This document shows positions 26,587 to 35,155 of a stretch of DNA of 64,000 bases, piece after piece. Origin of the DNA: Archangiaceae bacterium (GTDB taxonomy: Bacteria > Myxococcota > Myxococcia > Myxococcales > Myxococcaceae); contig JADJNS010000041.1 in assembly GCA_016714225.1 (NCBI GenBank), forward strand, positions 1 through 64,000. The letters run 5' to 3'. The translations under genes were made by a program, and so were the position numbers. Positions within the stretch are counted from its first letter, which is position 1; every line of letters begins with the position of its first letter. The notes beneath the pieces were generated by a model. It saw nothing but the letters and a program-made list of their open reading frames with translations, did not search any database and was not told the origin of the DNA.

Positions 26587-26722
26587 CCCAAGGCCGGCTG
26601 AAGGGGCCGCGCCGCGAGCTCGAGACGCATCGAGAATTCGCACCGCCCCGCGCATCGTCTCTTCGAGCGGTCGCTGCCCTGGTGCGAGTACCTGCTGCGC
26701 GAGCCGGGGTGAGCGCGGCGGC

Positions 26723-27290
26723 TCAGGCCTTGCGCACCGGGTACCGCAGGTGGGTGACGCCCACGCCGGCGGTCACCGTCGGGGTGCCGAGCACCGCGGG
26801 CGTCGAAGCGAGGCGATCGAAGAGGCGCACGCCCTTGCCGAGCAGCAGCGCCGCGACGTCGGGCGGGGGCGGGGGGGGGGGGGCGTCGAGCAGCTGCCGA
26901 ATGGTGTCGGCGCCGGCCCACCGCGCGCCGGCGGCACCTCCTCCTCCTGTCAGCCGTCGGTGACGAAGGCCGTCGGCGGCGCGGCCACCTCCCTGGGGCC
27001 AGCCGAGGCCGCCCCAGGCGTGATTGCCGCCCCAGCCCTGCCGCCGAAGGTGCGGCGGCCGGGGCACCGCGCCCGCCGGGGGGGGGGGGGGCCGGGCGGC
27101 CGGCGGGGGGGGGCGGGGCGGCCGCCGGGGTTCGGGCGTGTGCCCCGAGAGGTCCGAGCCCACCCCGCCCCGGCGCCGGGGCGGGGGCGGGGGCGGGGGG
27201 CGGGGCGGGGGGCGGGGGGGGGGCCCCGGGGGGCCTTCCGAGGGAGACCGCGTGTGAGGGCATTGATACGTCCCCCCCGTCGTCAGGTTC
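26723..27290 (-). pseudogene. RibD/dihydrofolate-reductase-like protein, sequence badly damaged
   Basis: Only the C-terminus reads cleanly: ADTIRQLLDA, then VAALLLGKGVRLFDRLA and THLRYPVRKA, which is the last third of a RibD-C/DHFR-like fold (usual form GAxTIRQLLDAGLVDEL...LLGxGxRLFD). A separate fragment on the same strand, in another frame at about 26950-26965, reads AFVTDG, another motif of this family. Long G runs on the plus strand (26871-26883 and 27078-27091) and many smaller ones replace expected codons. Given that both flanks still match, this is probably a real gene with corrupted sequence. The start near 27,290 is a guess. Confidence 0.45.
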
Positions 27291-27325
27291 AAGGGCGCCC
27301 GTGCCGCCGACGTTACGGTACGCCG

Positions 27326-28486
27326 ATGAACCGTGCGCGCAGCCTCGAGTCGTACTCGCCGCTGCCTCCGCCGAGCGAGCTGTCGCTGCCGAGCGTGCCG
27401 CTGCCCTCGGCGCTGCCGGCGTTCGTGATCAAGCTGGCGATGGCGCTGCGCACCTTCTTCCAGCGCTGCGCCGATGCGGTGGTGCCCGCAGAGATCGCGG
27501 TCTTCGATCGCGCGTGGGGCACCGCGATCACCACCATGGTCGGGGCGGCGGCGCGCCACCGCATCGCCGATCTGCTCGGCGACGGCGCGCTGACCGCAGG
27601 CGAGCTCGCCCAGCAGACGGGCACCCACGCCGACGTGATGCAACGCATGCTGCGCGCGCTGGCGACGCAGGGCATCTTCGCCGTCGACCCCGAAGGCCGC
27701 TTCACCAACACGCGGTTGTCGCGAGGGCTGCGCGGCGGGCGGCTGATGCGGGTGCGCGAGTTTCTCACCTACTTCACCTCGGGCTCGAACCTCGCCGCGT
27801 GGAGGGACTTCGACCGCTCGCTGAGCGACGGCGAGAGCGCCTTCGATCGCGTGCACCAGCAGAGCGTGTGGAGCTGGTTCGACAGCCACCCCGACGAACG
27901 CGAGATGTTCGCCCACGCGATGATGGGCATCACCGTCGGCGACGCGCCCTTCGTGGCCTCGCTCTACCCGTTCACCGAGGTGAGCCGGCTGTGCGACGTG
28001 GGCGGAGGCCGCGGCATGCTGATGTCCGAGCTGCTGCTGCGTTTTCCCCACCTGCGCGGGGTGCTGGTCGACGGCGAAGGGGTGATCGCCTCGGCCAGGC
28101 AGCTGCTGGCGATGCGCGGCGTCATCGAGCGCGTCGAGCTCAAGGCCGGCAGCTTCTTCGACGCCGAGCTGCCGCGCGACTGCGACGCGTACTCGCTCAA
28201 GAACGTGCTCCACGACTGGGGCGATCAGGCGTGCACCCGCATCTTGAAGAACGTGCGCCGGGCGATGAGCTCCGACGCGCGGCTGCTGGTGATCGAGGTG
28301 ATCACCGAGCCGAACGTGGGCACCGGCTTCGGCCCGTTGCTCGACGTGCAGATGCTGGTTGCGTGCTCTGGCGGCCGCGAGCGGGGCGTCGAAGAGACGC
28401 GTCGGCTGCTCGGGGGCGCCGGGTTCCGGCTGGCGCGGGTGGTGCCGGGGCCGACGGTGAGCGTGCTCGAGGCGCGGCCGGTCTAG
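27326..28486 (+). CDS. O-methyltransferase (Methyltransf_2 family)
   Basis: A 386-residue protein from ATG 27326. Residues about 75-150 match the winged-helix dimerisation domain of plant-type O-methyltransferases. The SAM-binding site reads LCDVGGGRGMLMSELL at about residue 224, and KNVLHDWGDQACTRIL at about residue 290 contains the catalytic-base His typical of Methyltransf_2 enzymes. These methylate hydroxyls on small aromatic or polyketide-like molecules. No biosynthetic cluster is visible around it, so the substrate is open. The stop falls in a CTAG-rich overlap with the convergent pseudokinase gene. Confidence 0.8.
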   Translation: MNRARSLESYSPLPPPSELSLPSVPLPSALPAFVIKLAMALRTFFQRCADAVVPAEIAVFDRAWGTAITTMVGAAARHRIADLLGDGALTAGELAQQTGTHADVMQRMLRALATQGIFAVDPEGRFTNTRLSRGLRGGRLMRVREFLTYFTSGSNLAAWRDFDRSLSDGESAFDRVHQQSVWSWFDSHPDEREMFAHAMMGITVGDAPFVASLYPFTEVSRLCDVGGGRGMLMSELLLRFPHLRGVLVDGEGVIASARQLLAMRGVIERVELKAGSFFDAELPRDCDAYSLKNVLHDWGDQACTRILKNVRRAMSSDARLLVIEVITEPNVGTGFGPLLDVQMLVACSGGRERGVEETRRLLGGAGFRLARVVPGPTVSVLEARPV

Positions 28487-28499
28487 CTAGTCTAGCTAG
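28482..28499. other. Tandem TCTAGCTAG at converging stop codons
   Basis: The 9-bp TCTAGCTAG occurs twice in a row (28482-28490 and 28491-28499). It holds the TAG stop of the O-methyltransferase (28484-28486) and the TAG stop of the pseudokinase (28496-28498, minus strand). CTAG is rare in many bacterial genomes, so four copies in 18 bp is notable. Confidence 0.5.
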
Positions 28500-30007
28500 C
28501 GCCGCAGCCAGGGAGGCAGCGGCGGGCCCGACGGCTTCTTCTTCTTCTTCTTCGCCGCGCCGCCGTCGAGCGAGGCATCAGCGCCGCCATCGGAGGCCTC
28601 GGCCACGCCGGCGTCTTCGCTCGAGCCCGCGTCTGCCTCGGGGCTGCCCGAATCGGTTGCGAGCGGCGGGGCGACCACCACCGGCACCGGCGGAGGAGCG
28701 ACGACGGGCGGCTGGGGCGGGGGGCTCTTGAGGGCAAACCAACCGATGACGCCCAAGAGCAGCACGGCGGGCACGGCGCCGATGGCGATGCGCAGCAGCG
28801 GCTTGCGCGCGGCTGCCTTGGCCGCCGCCGCCGAGGCTTCGGCCCGGGCCTTCGCAGCCGTGGCTGCCTGCTGCGCGGCGAGCTGGGCCGCCTGCTGGGC
28901 CTGCTGCTGGGCGAGCCGCGCGGCTGCCTCCGCCGTCGCCTGCGCCTCGGCCGCGGCGATGCGCGCGTTCTCGGCGGCGCGCTTCTCATCGGCGGCCCGG
29001 GTGATCGCGGCCGCCTCGTGCTCCTTCATGCGGCCCGCGAGCGCCTGGGTCTGTCGCGCGCGGGTCGAGAACAGGCGCGTCATCAGCTCGGCGCGCTGCG
29101 CCTCTTTCCACATGTACTGCCCGACCGGCTGCTTGAGGGCGCGGTGAAAGTCGCCGGCGTTGGCGTACCTCTGCCCCGGGTCGAGCGAGAGCGCGCGCAT
29201 CACCGCGTCGTCGACGTGAGGGCTCAGCGAGAGGTTGAGCTTCGAGGGCGGCACCTGGGCGCCGCGCAGGGTGGCCTCGGCGCGCTCGCGGGGCGTGCGG
29301 CCCGCGAAGAGCACCTTGTTGGTCATCAGCTCGTAGACCAGCACGGCCAGCGAGAACACGTCGGCCCGGGCGTCGACCGGGGAGCCGTTGATCACCTCGG
29401 GCGCGAGGTACCCGGCGTTGCCGGTGAACCACTCGTCGTCGGCCGACACCTTGGAGGGGATCTTCAGATAGCGCGGGTTGAGGAGCTTGGCGGACCCGCC
29501 GAACGTCACCACGATGTGCTGCGGCCGAATCAGGCCGTGCGCGCGCGGAGTGAGCGCATCACGCGGGTTCTGGCGGGAGTGCAGCTCGTGCAGGCCGAGC
29601 GCGGCGTCGGCGACCGCGGCCAGGCCGAAGCCCATCGGCAGCGAGGTGCCGCTCTGCTTGCAGGCGGCGCGGATCTCGTCGAGCGTGGCGCCGGGTACGT
29701 ACTCGGTGACCCAGTAGTTGCCCTGCTCCGAGGTCTCGACGCCGAAGACCCGCTCGAGGTGCGACTCGCGCAGGCCGGCGGCGGCCTCGGCGTCGGCGAG
29801 AATCGAAGCCGGCCCAGGCCCCGCATCGTCGAGCTTGTGGAGCAGCACCACCTCGCTGGCGCCGCCCAGGTCGAGCTTGAAGGCGAGCAGGGCGCTCGGC
29901 TTGCCGGGCACCAGGGCTCCCACGATCCCGCAGCTGCCGATGGTGGTGCCGGCCAGCGGGTCGGGGGTCGGCGATTCTTCGTCCAGCAGGGTCAGAGGGC
30001 TGCTCAT
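28496..30007 (-). CDS. Membrane Ser/Thr pseudokinase with coiled coil
   Basis: A 503-residue protein. The kinase-like domain (residues about 20-300) keeps later motifs such as GYLAPEV (200-206) and DVFSLAVLVYEL, but the catalytic loop is HGLIRPQHI instead of HRDLKPxN (no Asp at 159) and the DFG is LLNP (175-178). The VAVK-like lysine is not clear either. It should therefore bind partners rather than phosphorylate. A long Ala/Gln/Glu coiled coil (about 310-395) leads to one helix (LLRIAIGAVPAVLLLGVIGWF) and a Pro/Asp-rich tail ending KKKKKK then PSGPPLPPWLRR. Location: inner membrane with the kinase-like part cytoplasmic. Confidence 0.75.
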   Translation of the reverse strand: MSSPLTLLDEESPTPDPLAGTTIGSCGIVGALVPGKPSALLAFKLDLGGASEVVLLHKLDDAGPGPASILADAEAAAGLRESHLERVFGVETSEQGNYWVTEYVPGATLDEIRAACKQSGTSLPMGFGLAAVADAALGLHELHSRQNPRDALTPRAHGLIRPQHIVVTFGGSAKLLNPRYLKIPSKVSADDEWFTGNAGYLAPEVINGSPVDARADVFSLAVLVYELMTNKVLFAGRTPRERAEATLRGAQVPPSKLNLSLSPHVDDAVMRALSLDPGQRYANAGDFHRALKQPVGQYMWKEAQRAELMTRLFSTRARQTQALAGRMKEHEAAAITRAADEKRAAENARIAAAEAQATAEAAARLAQQQAQQAAQLAAQQAATAAKARAEASAAAAKAAARKPLLRIAIGAVPAVLLLGVIGWFALKSPPPQPPVVAPPPVPVVVAPPLATDSGSPEADAGSSEDAGVAEASDGGADASLDGGAAKKKKKKPSGPPLPPWLRR

Positions 30008-30084
30008 TGGCTCGGCTGCCTGACCTTAGGCGCGTTGCGGTACGGGTTCGAGATTGATGCCTGCTTTCGGTGCGTCGCCCTGCG

Positions 30085-31068
30085 CTACTTGCAGCGGCCG
30101 TGGAGCAGCACCGAGCAGTAGGGCTTGCCGGTGAGCGAGCCGCCCCCGGCAGCGCCCCGCCGTTCGCCGGGGTCGAGCAGCGAGCCCGAGCCGTAGGGCC
30201 GCGCGCCCTGGCCGGTGAGGCTGACGTCGGCGCAGCTCGAGCCGACGCGCGCCAGGCCGCGCAGCAGCTCGGCGGTGCCGGCCGACACTCCCTCGGGTAC
30301 CTCGCTCTCGGGCGGCACCTCGCGGCCGGTCAACGCCACGTACATCGTCGACGCCGCGAGGTAGCTGCCATGCACCGTGGGGTGGCTGAGGTCGGCATCG
30401 TGGAGCCTCAGCTCGGGGTGCTCCTCGACGGCGGCGCGAAACGCTTCTCCGATGCAGACCAGAAGGCTCTGCGGCCGCTGGCGCGCCACGTTGCGGTACG
30501 CGTCGCTGATGCGATCTTGCATCAGCGGGTGCCAGCCGGTGACCCGGCGCGGTGGGCTGCCTGGCCCGCGCGCCCAGGTGACGAAGAGCACCGGCCGGGC
30601 GTGCGCGGCGACGCTCAGGTCGACGAAGCGCAGCGCGTAGTCTTCGAACCGGGTCGGGTCGTCGATCGGCTCGAGGCTCTGCCCCTGCACGACCACGTGG
30701 GTCCACCGGCGTTCGGCGATGCGCCGCTGCGCGCGCCCCTGGTTCCAGTGGGTGACGAGCTGGGCTCCGCCTTCGAGCACCGCGGCGGTGCTGATGCGCG
30801 GCGAGGCTCGAGAGGTCTCCGCGATGCGCTCGAGCATGTGCGGCAGGTCGTTGAACTGGGTGTAGCTGTTGCCGATGAACAGCACCCGCAGGGCCGCGTT
30901 GGCGTCGGCGTCGCCCCACGGCTCGGCCTCGGGCTCCTCGACCGGAGCAGGTGGGGCCGGTGGCGCGGCCTCGCGGCACCCGAGGAACCACAGCGCGAGC
31001 AGCCCGACCCGAAGCACCAGGGAGAAATTTCGGGCCCCGACGCGCGTGCTGTCAACCCGGTCGACCAC
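30085..31068 (-). CDS. SGNH/GDSL-type hydrolase lipoprotein
   Basis: About 327 residues with an N-terminal helix ending in WFLGC (Cys31) and a Pro/Glu/Ala linker. The catalytic block I is VLFIGNSYT (Ser68 in the place of GDS). The C-terminal block is DADLSHPTVHG, giving the Asp-x2-His pair. Together these are the signature of an SGNH-type esterase. VVVQGQSLEP is shared with the paralogue at 33,278. Lipid-anchored and probably facing the periplasm or exterior. The substrate may be a polysaccharide or an acyl ester. An internal start nearer the lipoprotein signal is possible, since the first 14 residues precede the hydrophobic stretch. Confidence 0.7.
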   Translation of the reverse strand: MVDRVDSTRVGARNFSLVLRVGLLALWFLGCREAAPPAPPAPVEEPEAEPWGDADANAALRVLFIGNSYTQFNDLPHMLERIAETSRASPRISTAAVLEGGAQLVTHWNQGRAQRRIAERRWTHVVVQGQSLEPIDDPTRFEDYALRFVDLSVAAHARPVLFVTWARGPGSPPRRVTGWHPLMQDRISDAYRNVARQRPQSLLVCIGEAFRAAVEEHPELRLHDADLSHPTVHGSYLAASTMYVALTGREVPPESEVPEGVSAGTAELLRGLARVGSSCADVSLTGQGARPYGSGSLLDPGERRGAAGGGSLTGKPYCSVLLHGRCK

Positions 31069-31080
31069 CCGGGTGTGCTT

Positions 31081-32192
31081 TCAGAGCTTGTCGATCACCA
31101 TGGTGAGGTTGGGCCAGAGCTTGCGGTGGGCCTCGTCCATCGCCGCGTTGTCGCACTCGCGCACCACCACGCGCGCGGTCAGCTCTTCGGCGATCTGCTC
31201 GTGCAGCGTCGACTGCTCGTACCGGGTGACGCCGAAGCCGTCGGCGGCGCGGGCCTCACCGAAGGTCTTGAACAGCTCGGGCTTCCTGGTCTGGCCGATG
31301 AGCTCGTAGACCCACAGGTGAGCGGCCTCGTGGTTCATCACCTTCGCCGTCAGCTCGTGGCCCAGGTGCCCGGGAGGGGGTAGAGCTCGAGGGTGCCGGG
31401 GTGCTCGGGGTCGCGCCAGGCGGCCGCCAGCGCGCCGCCCGACCCACCGCCCCCCCGCGGTGGGTCGAGGCGGAGCCCGAACGCATGGTGGAGCATTCGC
31501 CGCAGTGAGTCGTCTTGCCGGGCACCGTCACCGAACACCGGCTCGAGGCGGGCGAGCATCTTGGCCAGCAGCGCGCGGTCGCCCGAGGCGACGTATTTTT
31601 CGTGAACCTCTTTCTGCTTGTCGCCCGGAAAGGGGAGCGGGCTGATCACCACCCGGTTGATCTTGGCGCGCAGGCTGGGCGCCATCAGCTGCAGGGCGAG
31701 GGCCACCGACTGCGGCGTGTGCTTGGCGCGGTAGAGCGCGCCCTGGTCCTGCGGGTAGACGAGCTCGATCTCACGCCCGTCGATGGTCACGGTGCGGTGC
31801 AGGGCGAGCTGGTCGGTCTTGGCGCCCGAGAAGCGGTAGGGCTCGCAGGCGGTGATCTCACCGAGCGTCGCGGTGCCGGTCTTTTCCAGCCCCGTGATCA
31901 GGTCGGCGGTGGTTCCCGGCAGCCAGGTGCCTTCGAACACCAGGCCGAGCACCGCGCCCTGCTGCTCGGCGCTCAGGCCGAGAAAGGTGGGGTTGTTGCT
32001 CAAGCGACGAACCACGTCTTGACCGAAGCCGGCGACGACGTTGGCTTCGCGCGGGGTCGTCAGCAGCCGCTGAAGCTGCTCTCGCCGGGCCTCGGGGAGC
32101 CTGCCGAACCCCGGCAGGCTGGCGACCTGGTCGGCGAGCGACGGCCGGGCGGTCGGCAGGGCTCTCGAGGTCGTGGGGTTGAGACGTTCCAT
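31081..32192 (-). CDS. Zinc metallopeptidase-like protein (HEAAH), frameshifted
   Basis: The N-terminal frame (32192 down to about 31,375) encodes helical sequence including LALALQ and MLARLEPVFG segments. The next frame, from about 31,370 to 31,081, carries VMMNHEAAHLWVYEL (HExxH zinc site) and a third-ligand candidate in HEQIAEELTARV. The two join if one base is added in the CCCGGG near 31,375 (reads PLPG-HLGHEL). The whole then spans about 370 residues. This resembles the gluzincin-like peptidase at 3711, suggesting paralogues. It lies beside two SGNH lipoprotein genes. Confidence 0.6.
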
Positions 32193-32298
32193 TTGCGTTC
32201 GTATGTTTTCGCGCCCGGGGCGTGCGCGGAAATTCCGCCGGTTGTCGGGGCTCGTTACGTCTCGCCGAAACGCTGCGCACCCCCAGGCGAGGCGTCGG

Positions 32299-33195
32299 TC
32301 AACGACCCGCCTTGCGAATGCGCAGGGTGAGCTGGTCGAGCAGGGCGCGCACCGACGGCCGCACCGTCACGCCCTCGCGGGTGAGGGCCCGCAGCACGAA
32401 CGGCTCTCGCGGCGGCAGGCCGCCCAGCGACCACAGCCTCTTCGCGGCGAGGGCTTGCCGAACCGTCACCCGGGGAAAGTAGCCGAGGCCCGCGCCCTCT
32501 TCGGCGAGGCGAATGCCCATCTGCAGGAGCTCGATGGTGAGGCCGACCTTGCGTGGCCAGAGCTGGTCGGGGAACTGGTCGAGGGTGGGCAGGTGCTCGA
32601 GGCCGAGGAAGCGCGGCACGATGCTGACGTGTTCCTGGAGATCGCGCGCGGTCACCCGGCGCTTGCCGCGAAGCGGGTGCGACGCTCCGCAGACCAGCAC
32701 GCCCTCGCTGCGGCCCAGCTCGTGCGCGGCGATGCCGGTGGCGGTGCGCCCGCCGATGGTCAGCCCCACGTCGACCCGCCCCTCCCGCAGCGCGGTGACC
32801 ATCGCCTCGGGCACCATCTCGTGCGTCGAGACGCGCAGCTGCGGGTGCGCGACCAGCAGCGCGGCCAGCGCGGTCGGCGGCAGCTCGATCGAGAGCACCT
32901 CGTTGGCGGCGATGCGCAGCTCGCCGGTGAGCTGCGCGTCGCGCCCCTCGAGCTCGGCGCGCAGCGAGTCGAGCTCTCCGAAGATGCGCTCGGCGCGAGC
33001 GAGCAGCTGCCGCCCCGCCTGGGTCAGCGTCACCGAGCGGGTGGTGCGCTCGAACAGCCGCACCTCGAGCTCGGCCTCGAGCTTCTGCACCGCCTTGCTC
33101 ACCGCGGGGGTGGTGACGTGTGACTGCCTCGCGCCGCGGGTGAAGCTGCCGGCGTGGGCCACGTTCGCGAAGTGCCGCAGGTCGGTGAGCTCCAT
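32299..33195 (-). CDS. LysR-family transcriptional regulator
   Basis: From ATG 33195 (MELTDLRHF) the N-terminus has the LysR winged helix: LRHFANVAHAGSFTRGARQ, then SKAVQKLEAELEVRLFER. A linker helix and effector domain follow (about 300 residues in total). The extended frame to 33279 was rejected because its extra residues precede the classical start. A pair of interleaved inverted repeats lies in the gap to the divergent SGNH lipoprotein at 33278, which fits the usual layout of a LysR controlling its divergent neighbour. Ligand unknown. Confidence 0.85.
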   Translation of the reverse strand: MELTDLRHFANVAHAGSFTRGARQSHVTTPAVSKAVQKLEAELEVRLFERTTRSVTLTQAGRQLLARAERIFGELDSLRAELEGRDAQLTGELRIAANEVLSIELPPTALAALLVAHPQLRVSTHEMVPEAMVTALREGRVDVGLTIGGRTATGIAAHELGRSEGVLVCGASHPLRGKRRVTARDLQEHVSIVPRFLGLEHLPTLDQFPDQLWPRKVGLTIELLQMGIRLAEEGAGLGYFPRVTVRQALAAKRLWSLGGLPPREPFVLRALTREGVTVRPSVRALLDQLTLRIRKAGR

Positions 33196-33200
33196 GGTCA

Positions 33201-33229
33201 CTGTGTAGCAACGCGACACAGTGGCTACA
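33201..33229. promoter_or_regulatory. LysR-type operator with two overlapping inverted repeats
   Basis: CTGTGT (33201-33206) pairs with ACACAG (33216-33221), and TGTAGC (33204-33209) pairs with GCTACA (33224-33229). Both contain T-N11-A type spacing. The site is a few bases upstream of the LysR start (33195) and within the 82-bp gap to the divergent gene at 33278, as expected for a LysR regulator controlling both promoters. Confidence 0.5.
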
Positions 33230-33277
33230 AAATCATTCAATCGACAGACATGGTCGCCATGTCGCAGGGTGCCGGTC

Positions 33278-34174
33278 ATGAACCGAACCCTCGCTCTCGT
33301 GTCGTTGCTGCTCGGCTGCTCGGGCGTTTCCCCCGTCGACCCGTGGCGTGACGCGGGCCGCGCCGAGCCGCCGCCCGACGCCGGTCAGCCGCCCGACGCC
33401 GGTCACGTGCCGCGGGTGCTGTTCATCGGCAACAGCTACACCTACGTGAACGACCTGCCCGCGGTGGTGAAGGCGCTCGGGGCCGAGCTCGAGGTCGAGA
33501 CGGTGGCGGTGGGTGGCGCCCGCTTGAGAGAGCACTGGGAGAGCACCGGGGCGCGCGACCGGCTCGAGCACGGCGGCTTCGACGTGGTGGTGCTGCAGGG
33601 CCAGAGCCTCGAGCCGCTGATCGAGCCCGACGACTTCACCTGGTACGGCGACCGCCTCGCCGGTGCTGCCTTCGACGCCGGCACGCGGGTGGTGTGGTTC
33701 GCCACCTGGGCCCGCCGCACCGGCGACGCGGTCTACACGGACCCCGCCGCGGGCGTGCGCAGTCCCGACGAGATGGCCCAGCGGCTGTACGCCCGCTACG
33801 CGTTCGCGGCGCGGCTCTCGGGTGGCTCGGTGGCGCGGGTGGGAGAGGCCTGGCGCTTCGCAGACGAGGCCGCGCTCTATGCCGACGACGGCAGCCACCC
33901 CGGCCCCGAGGGCACGCTGCTGTCGGCGTGCGTGCTGACTCCGGCGGTGACCGGCGACGCCGCGAAGGTGCCCGAGGTGCCGCCGCTCGGCCTCTCGAGC
34001 GAGCGCGCGGGCGAGCTGTGCGCGCTCGCGACCGGCATCGCCTGCCCGTACTCGCCGACCGCCACCGTCTGTGGCTTCGCGTGCGTCGAGACCGACACCG
34101 ATGCCGAGAACTGCGGGGGGTGTCGGGTGCGCTGCGCCCCGGCGCAGCAGTGCTCGGCGGGCCACTGCCGCTGA
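33278..34174 (+). CDS. SGNH/GDSL-type hydrolase lipoprotein, paralogue
   Basis: A 298-residue protein from ATG 33278 with signal MNRTLALVSLLLGC (Cys14), then Pro/Asp/Ala repeats (PPPDAGQPPDAGH). Catalytic block I is VLFIGNSYT (Ser53), and the late block is DDGSHPGPEG, giving the Asp/His motif. A C-terminal Cys-rich tail (CGFACVETD, then CGGCRVRCAP) is likely disulphide-bonded. It shares GNSYT and VVLQGQSLEP with the gene at 30,085, so they are recent or functionally linked paralogues. The divergent LysR gene at 33195 probably controls it. Confidence 0.75.
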   Translation: MNRTLALVSLLLGCSGVSPVDPWRDAGRAEPPPDAGQPPDAGHVPRVLFIGNSYTYVNDLPAVVKALGAELEVETVAVGGARLREHWESTGARDRLEHGGFDVVVLQGQSLEPLIEPDDFTWYGDRLAGAAFDAGTRVVWFATWARRTGDAVYTDPAAGVRSPDEMAQRLYARYAFAARLSGGSVARVGEAWRFADEAALYADDGSHPGPEGTLLSACVLTPAVTGDAAKVPEVPPLGLSSERAGELCALATGIACPYSPTATVCGFACVETDTDAENCGGCRVRCAPAQQCSAGHCR

Positions 34175-34183
34175 GGGCTGCTG

Positions 34184-34224
34184 GCGGGTCGGCGAACGGC
34201 CCGAAAGCGCGCTCGCCGACCCGC
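34184..34224. terminator. Stem-loop between convergent genes
   Basis: A perfect 12-bp stem, GCGGGTCGGCGA (34184-34195) with its complement at 34213-34224 and a 17-base loop, lies in the 55-bp gap between the SGNH lipoprotein (stop 34174) and a minus-strand small gene (stop 34230). It is well placed for a shared terminator. There is no T tract. Confidence 0.45.
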
Positions 34225-34229
34225 GCGCT

Positions 34230-34469
34230 TCAGGGCGCGTTGGGAGTGAACTTGCGCAAGAGCGACGCCGCGCCGTCGCTCAGCTGCTTGCTGGCGTAGG
34301 TCTGCTTGAGCAGAATCTCGTCGGCCACGTCGAAGCCGTCGGAGTGCAGCGCCAGCACCGAGGCCATGAATTCGTTCTCGGTGACCGTCTTGCCGCCGGG
34401 AGAGAAGCGAGACGTCACCACCGGCACGATCGCCCGAAACAACGCCCGACCGACTGATCCGTTCGACAT
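34230..34469 (-). CDS. Small protein of unknown function
   Basis: A 79-residue protein from ATG 34469 with no signal peptide or Cys. The N-terminal half is basic and partly hydrophobic; the C-terminal half is helical (ADEILLKQTYASKQLSDGAASLLRKF). No family is recognised. It may form a pair with the next gene, which also faces minus, though they are 100 bp apart. Confidence is moderate because high-GC DNA gives many chance frames; the coding character here (acidic and basic alternation, third-position GC) supports it. Confidence 0.45.
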   Translation of the reverse strand: MSNGSVGRALFRAIVPVVTSRFSPGGKTVTENEFMASVLALHSDGFDVADEILLKQTYASKQLSDGAASLLRKFTPNAP

Positions 34470-34570
34470 ATCGCTTCGTTTTCGGGCTCTCGGCGCCCGG
34501 GTTGCGTCAGCCGCCGATCTTCGCGCGGTACGAGAACTCGAGAGCGGCCGACGCCCGGCCGGGGCTGCGC

Positions 34571-35155
34571 TCAACCGCCTCGCCGGCGCGACTCGATCTG
34601 CTTTTCGGCGTCGGCCATCGCGCGGTCGAGCGACTCTGCACCGCTTTGCTGAGCGTCTTCGGTGATGCGTGCGAGGTAGCCTTGCTCGGGGTTGCCGTGG
34701 GTGAGCTCGCTGTTGACGTCCGAGAGCCCGGAGAAGAGCGCGGGCGCGTGGTCGTCGATGAACTGCACGCCGGCCGCGCTCACCTTCTCGTTGAGGTCGG
34801 GCGAGAAGAACAGGCTGGTTCCCGCTGCGGCCACCCCGGCGGCCCCGAGGAGCATCTTCTCTCGCCATAGAAACTGCAGCGTTCTCTCGGCCGGCAGCAG
34901 GGTGAGCTGTACCCCTCGGGCGGTGGCGCGGGCGAAGGTGCTGGTGGCGTGCGCCAGGGCCTTCGCCGTCTCGACGCTCGTCGAGGTCTCGCTTCGGCGC
35001 GGCGCGCTGGGCTCGCTCGCCCGGTCGGCCGCCCGCCCCGCCTTCGCCTGGCGCCTCGCCCTCAGCCCTGCGACCAGGTTCGACGCCAGCGACTCGGGTT
35101 CACTGATCAACTGGGGGGTAGGCGCTGTAAGCCCGCGCACACGTCGGTCGCTCAT
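34571..35155 (-). CDS. Protein of unknown function with a hydrophobic segment
   Basis: A 194-residue protein from ATG 35155. The N-terminal half is basic with many Arg and Ala, and a hydrophobic stretch around residues 100-118 (LLGAAGVAAAGTSLFF) could be a membrane segment. The C-terminal third is acidic and helical (ARITEDAQQSGAESLDRAMA). No family is recognised. It lies in a run of small unknown genes with neighbours on both strands. Confidence 0.5.
   Translation of the reverse strand: MSDRRVRGLTAPTPQLISEPESLASNLVAGLRARRQAKAGRAADRASEPSAPRRSETSTSVETAKALAHATSTFARATARGVQLTLLPAERTLQFLWREKMLLGAAGVAAAGTSLFFSPDLNEKVSAAGVQFIDDHAPALFSGLSDVNSELTHGNPEQGYLARITEDAQQSGAESLDRAMADAEKQIESRRRGG

Noticed and set aside
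24187..26655. Long minus-strand frame of 822 codons
   Set aside because: It runs antisense to or out of frame with the MFS and EF-hand genes and shows Arg/Ala/Pro-rich composition typical of shadow frames in GC-rich DNA.
26559..27263. Pro/Arg-rich minus-strand frame as a gene
   Set aside because: It is a translation of the G runs and not a plausible protein.
27326..28486. Secondary-metabolite cluster around the O-methyltransferase
   Set aside because: No polyketide, peptide or terpene synthase genes lie nearby.
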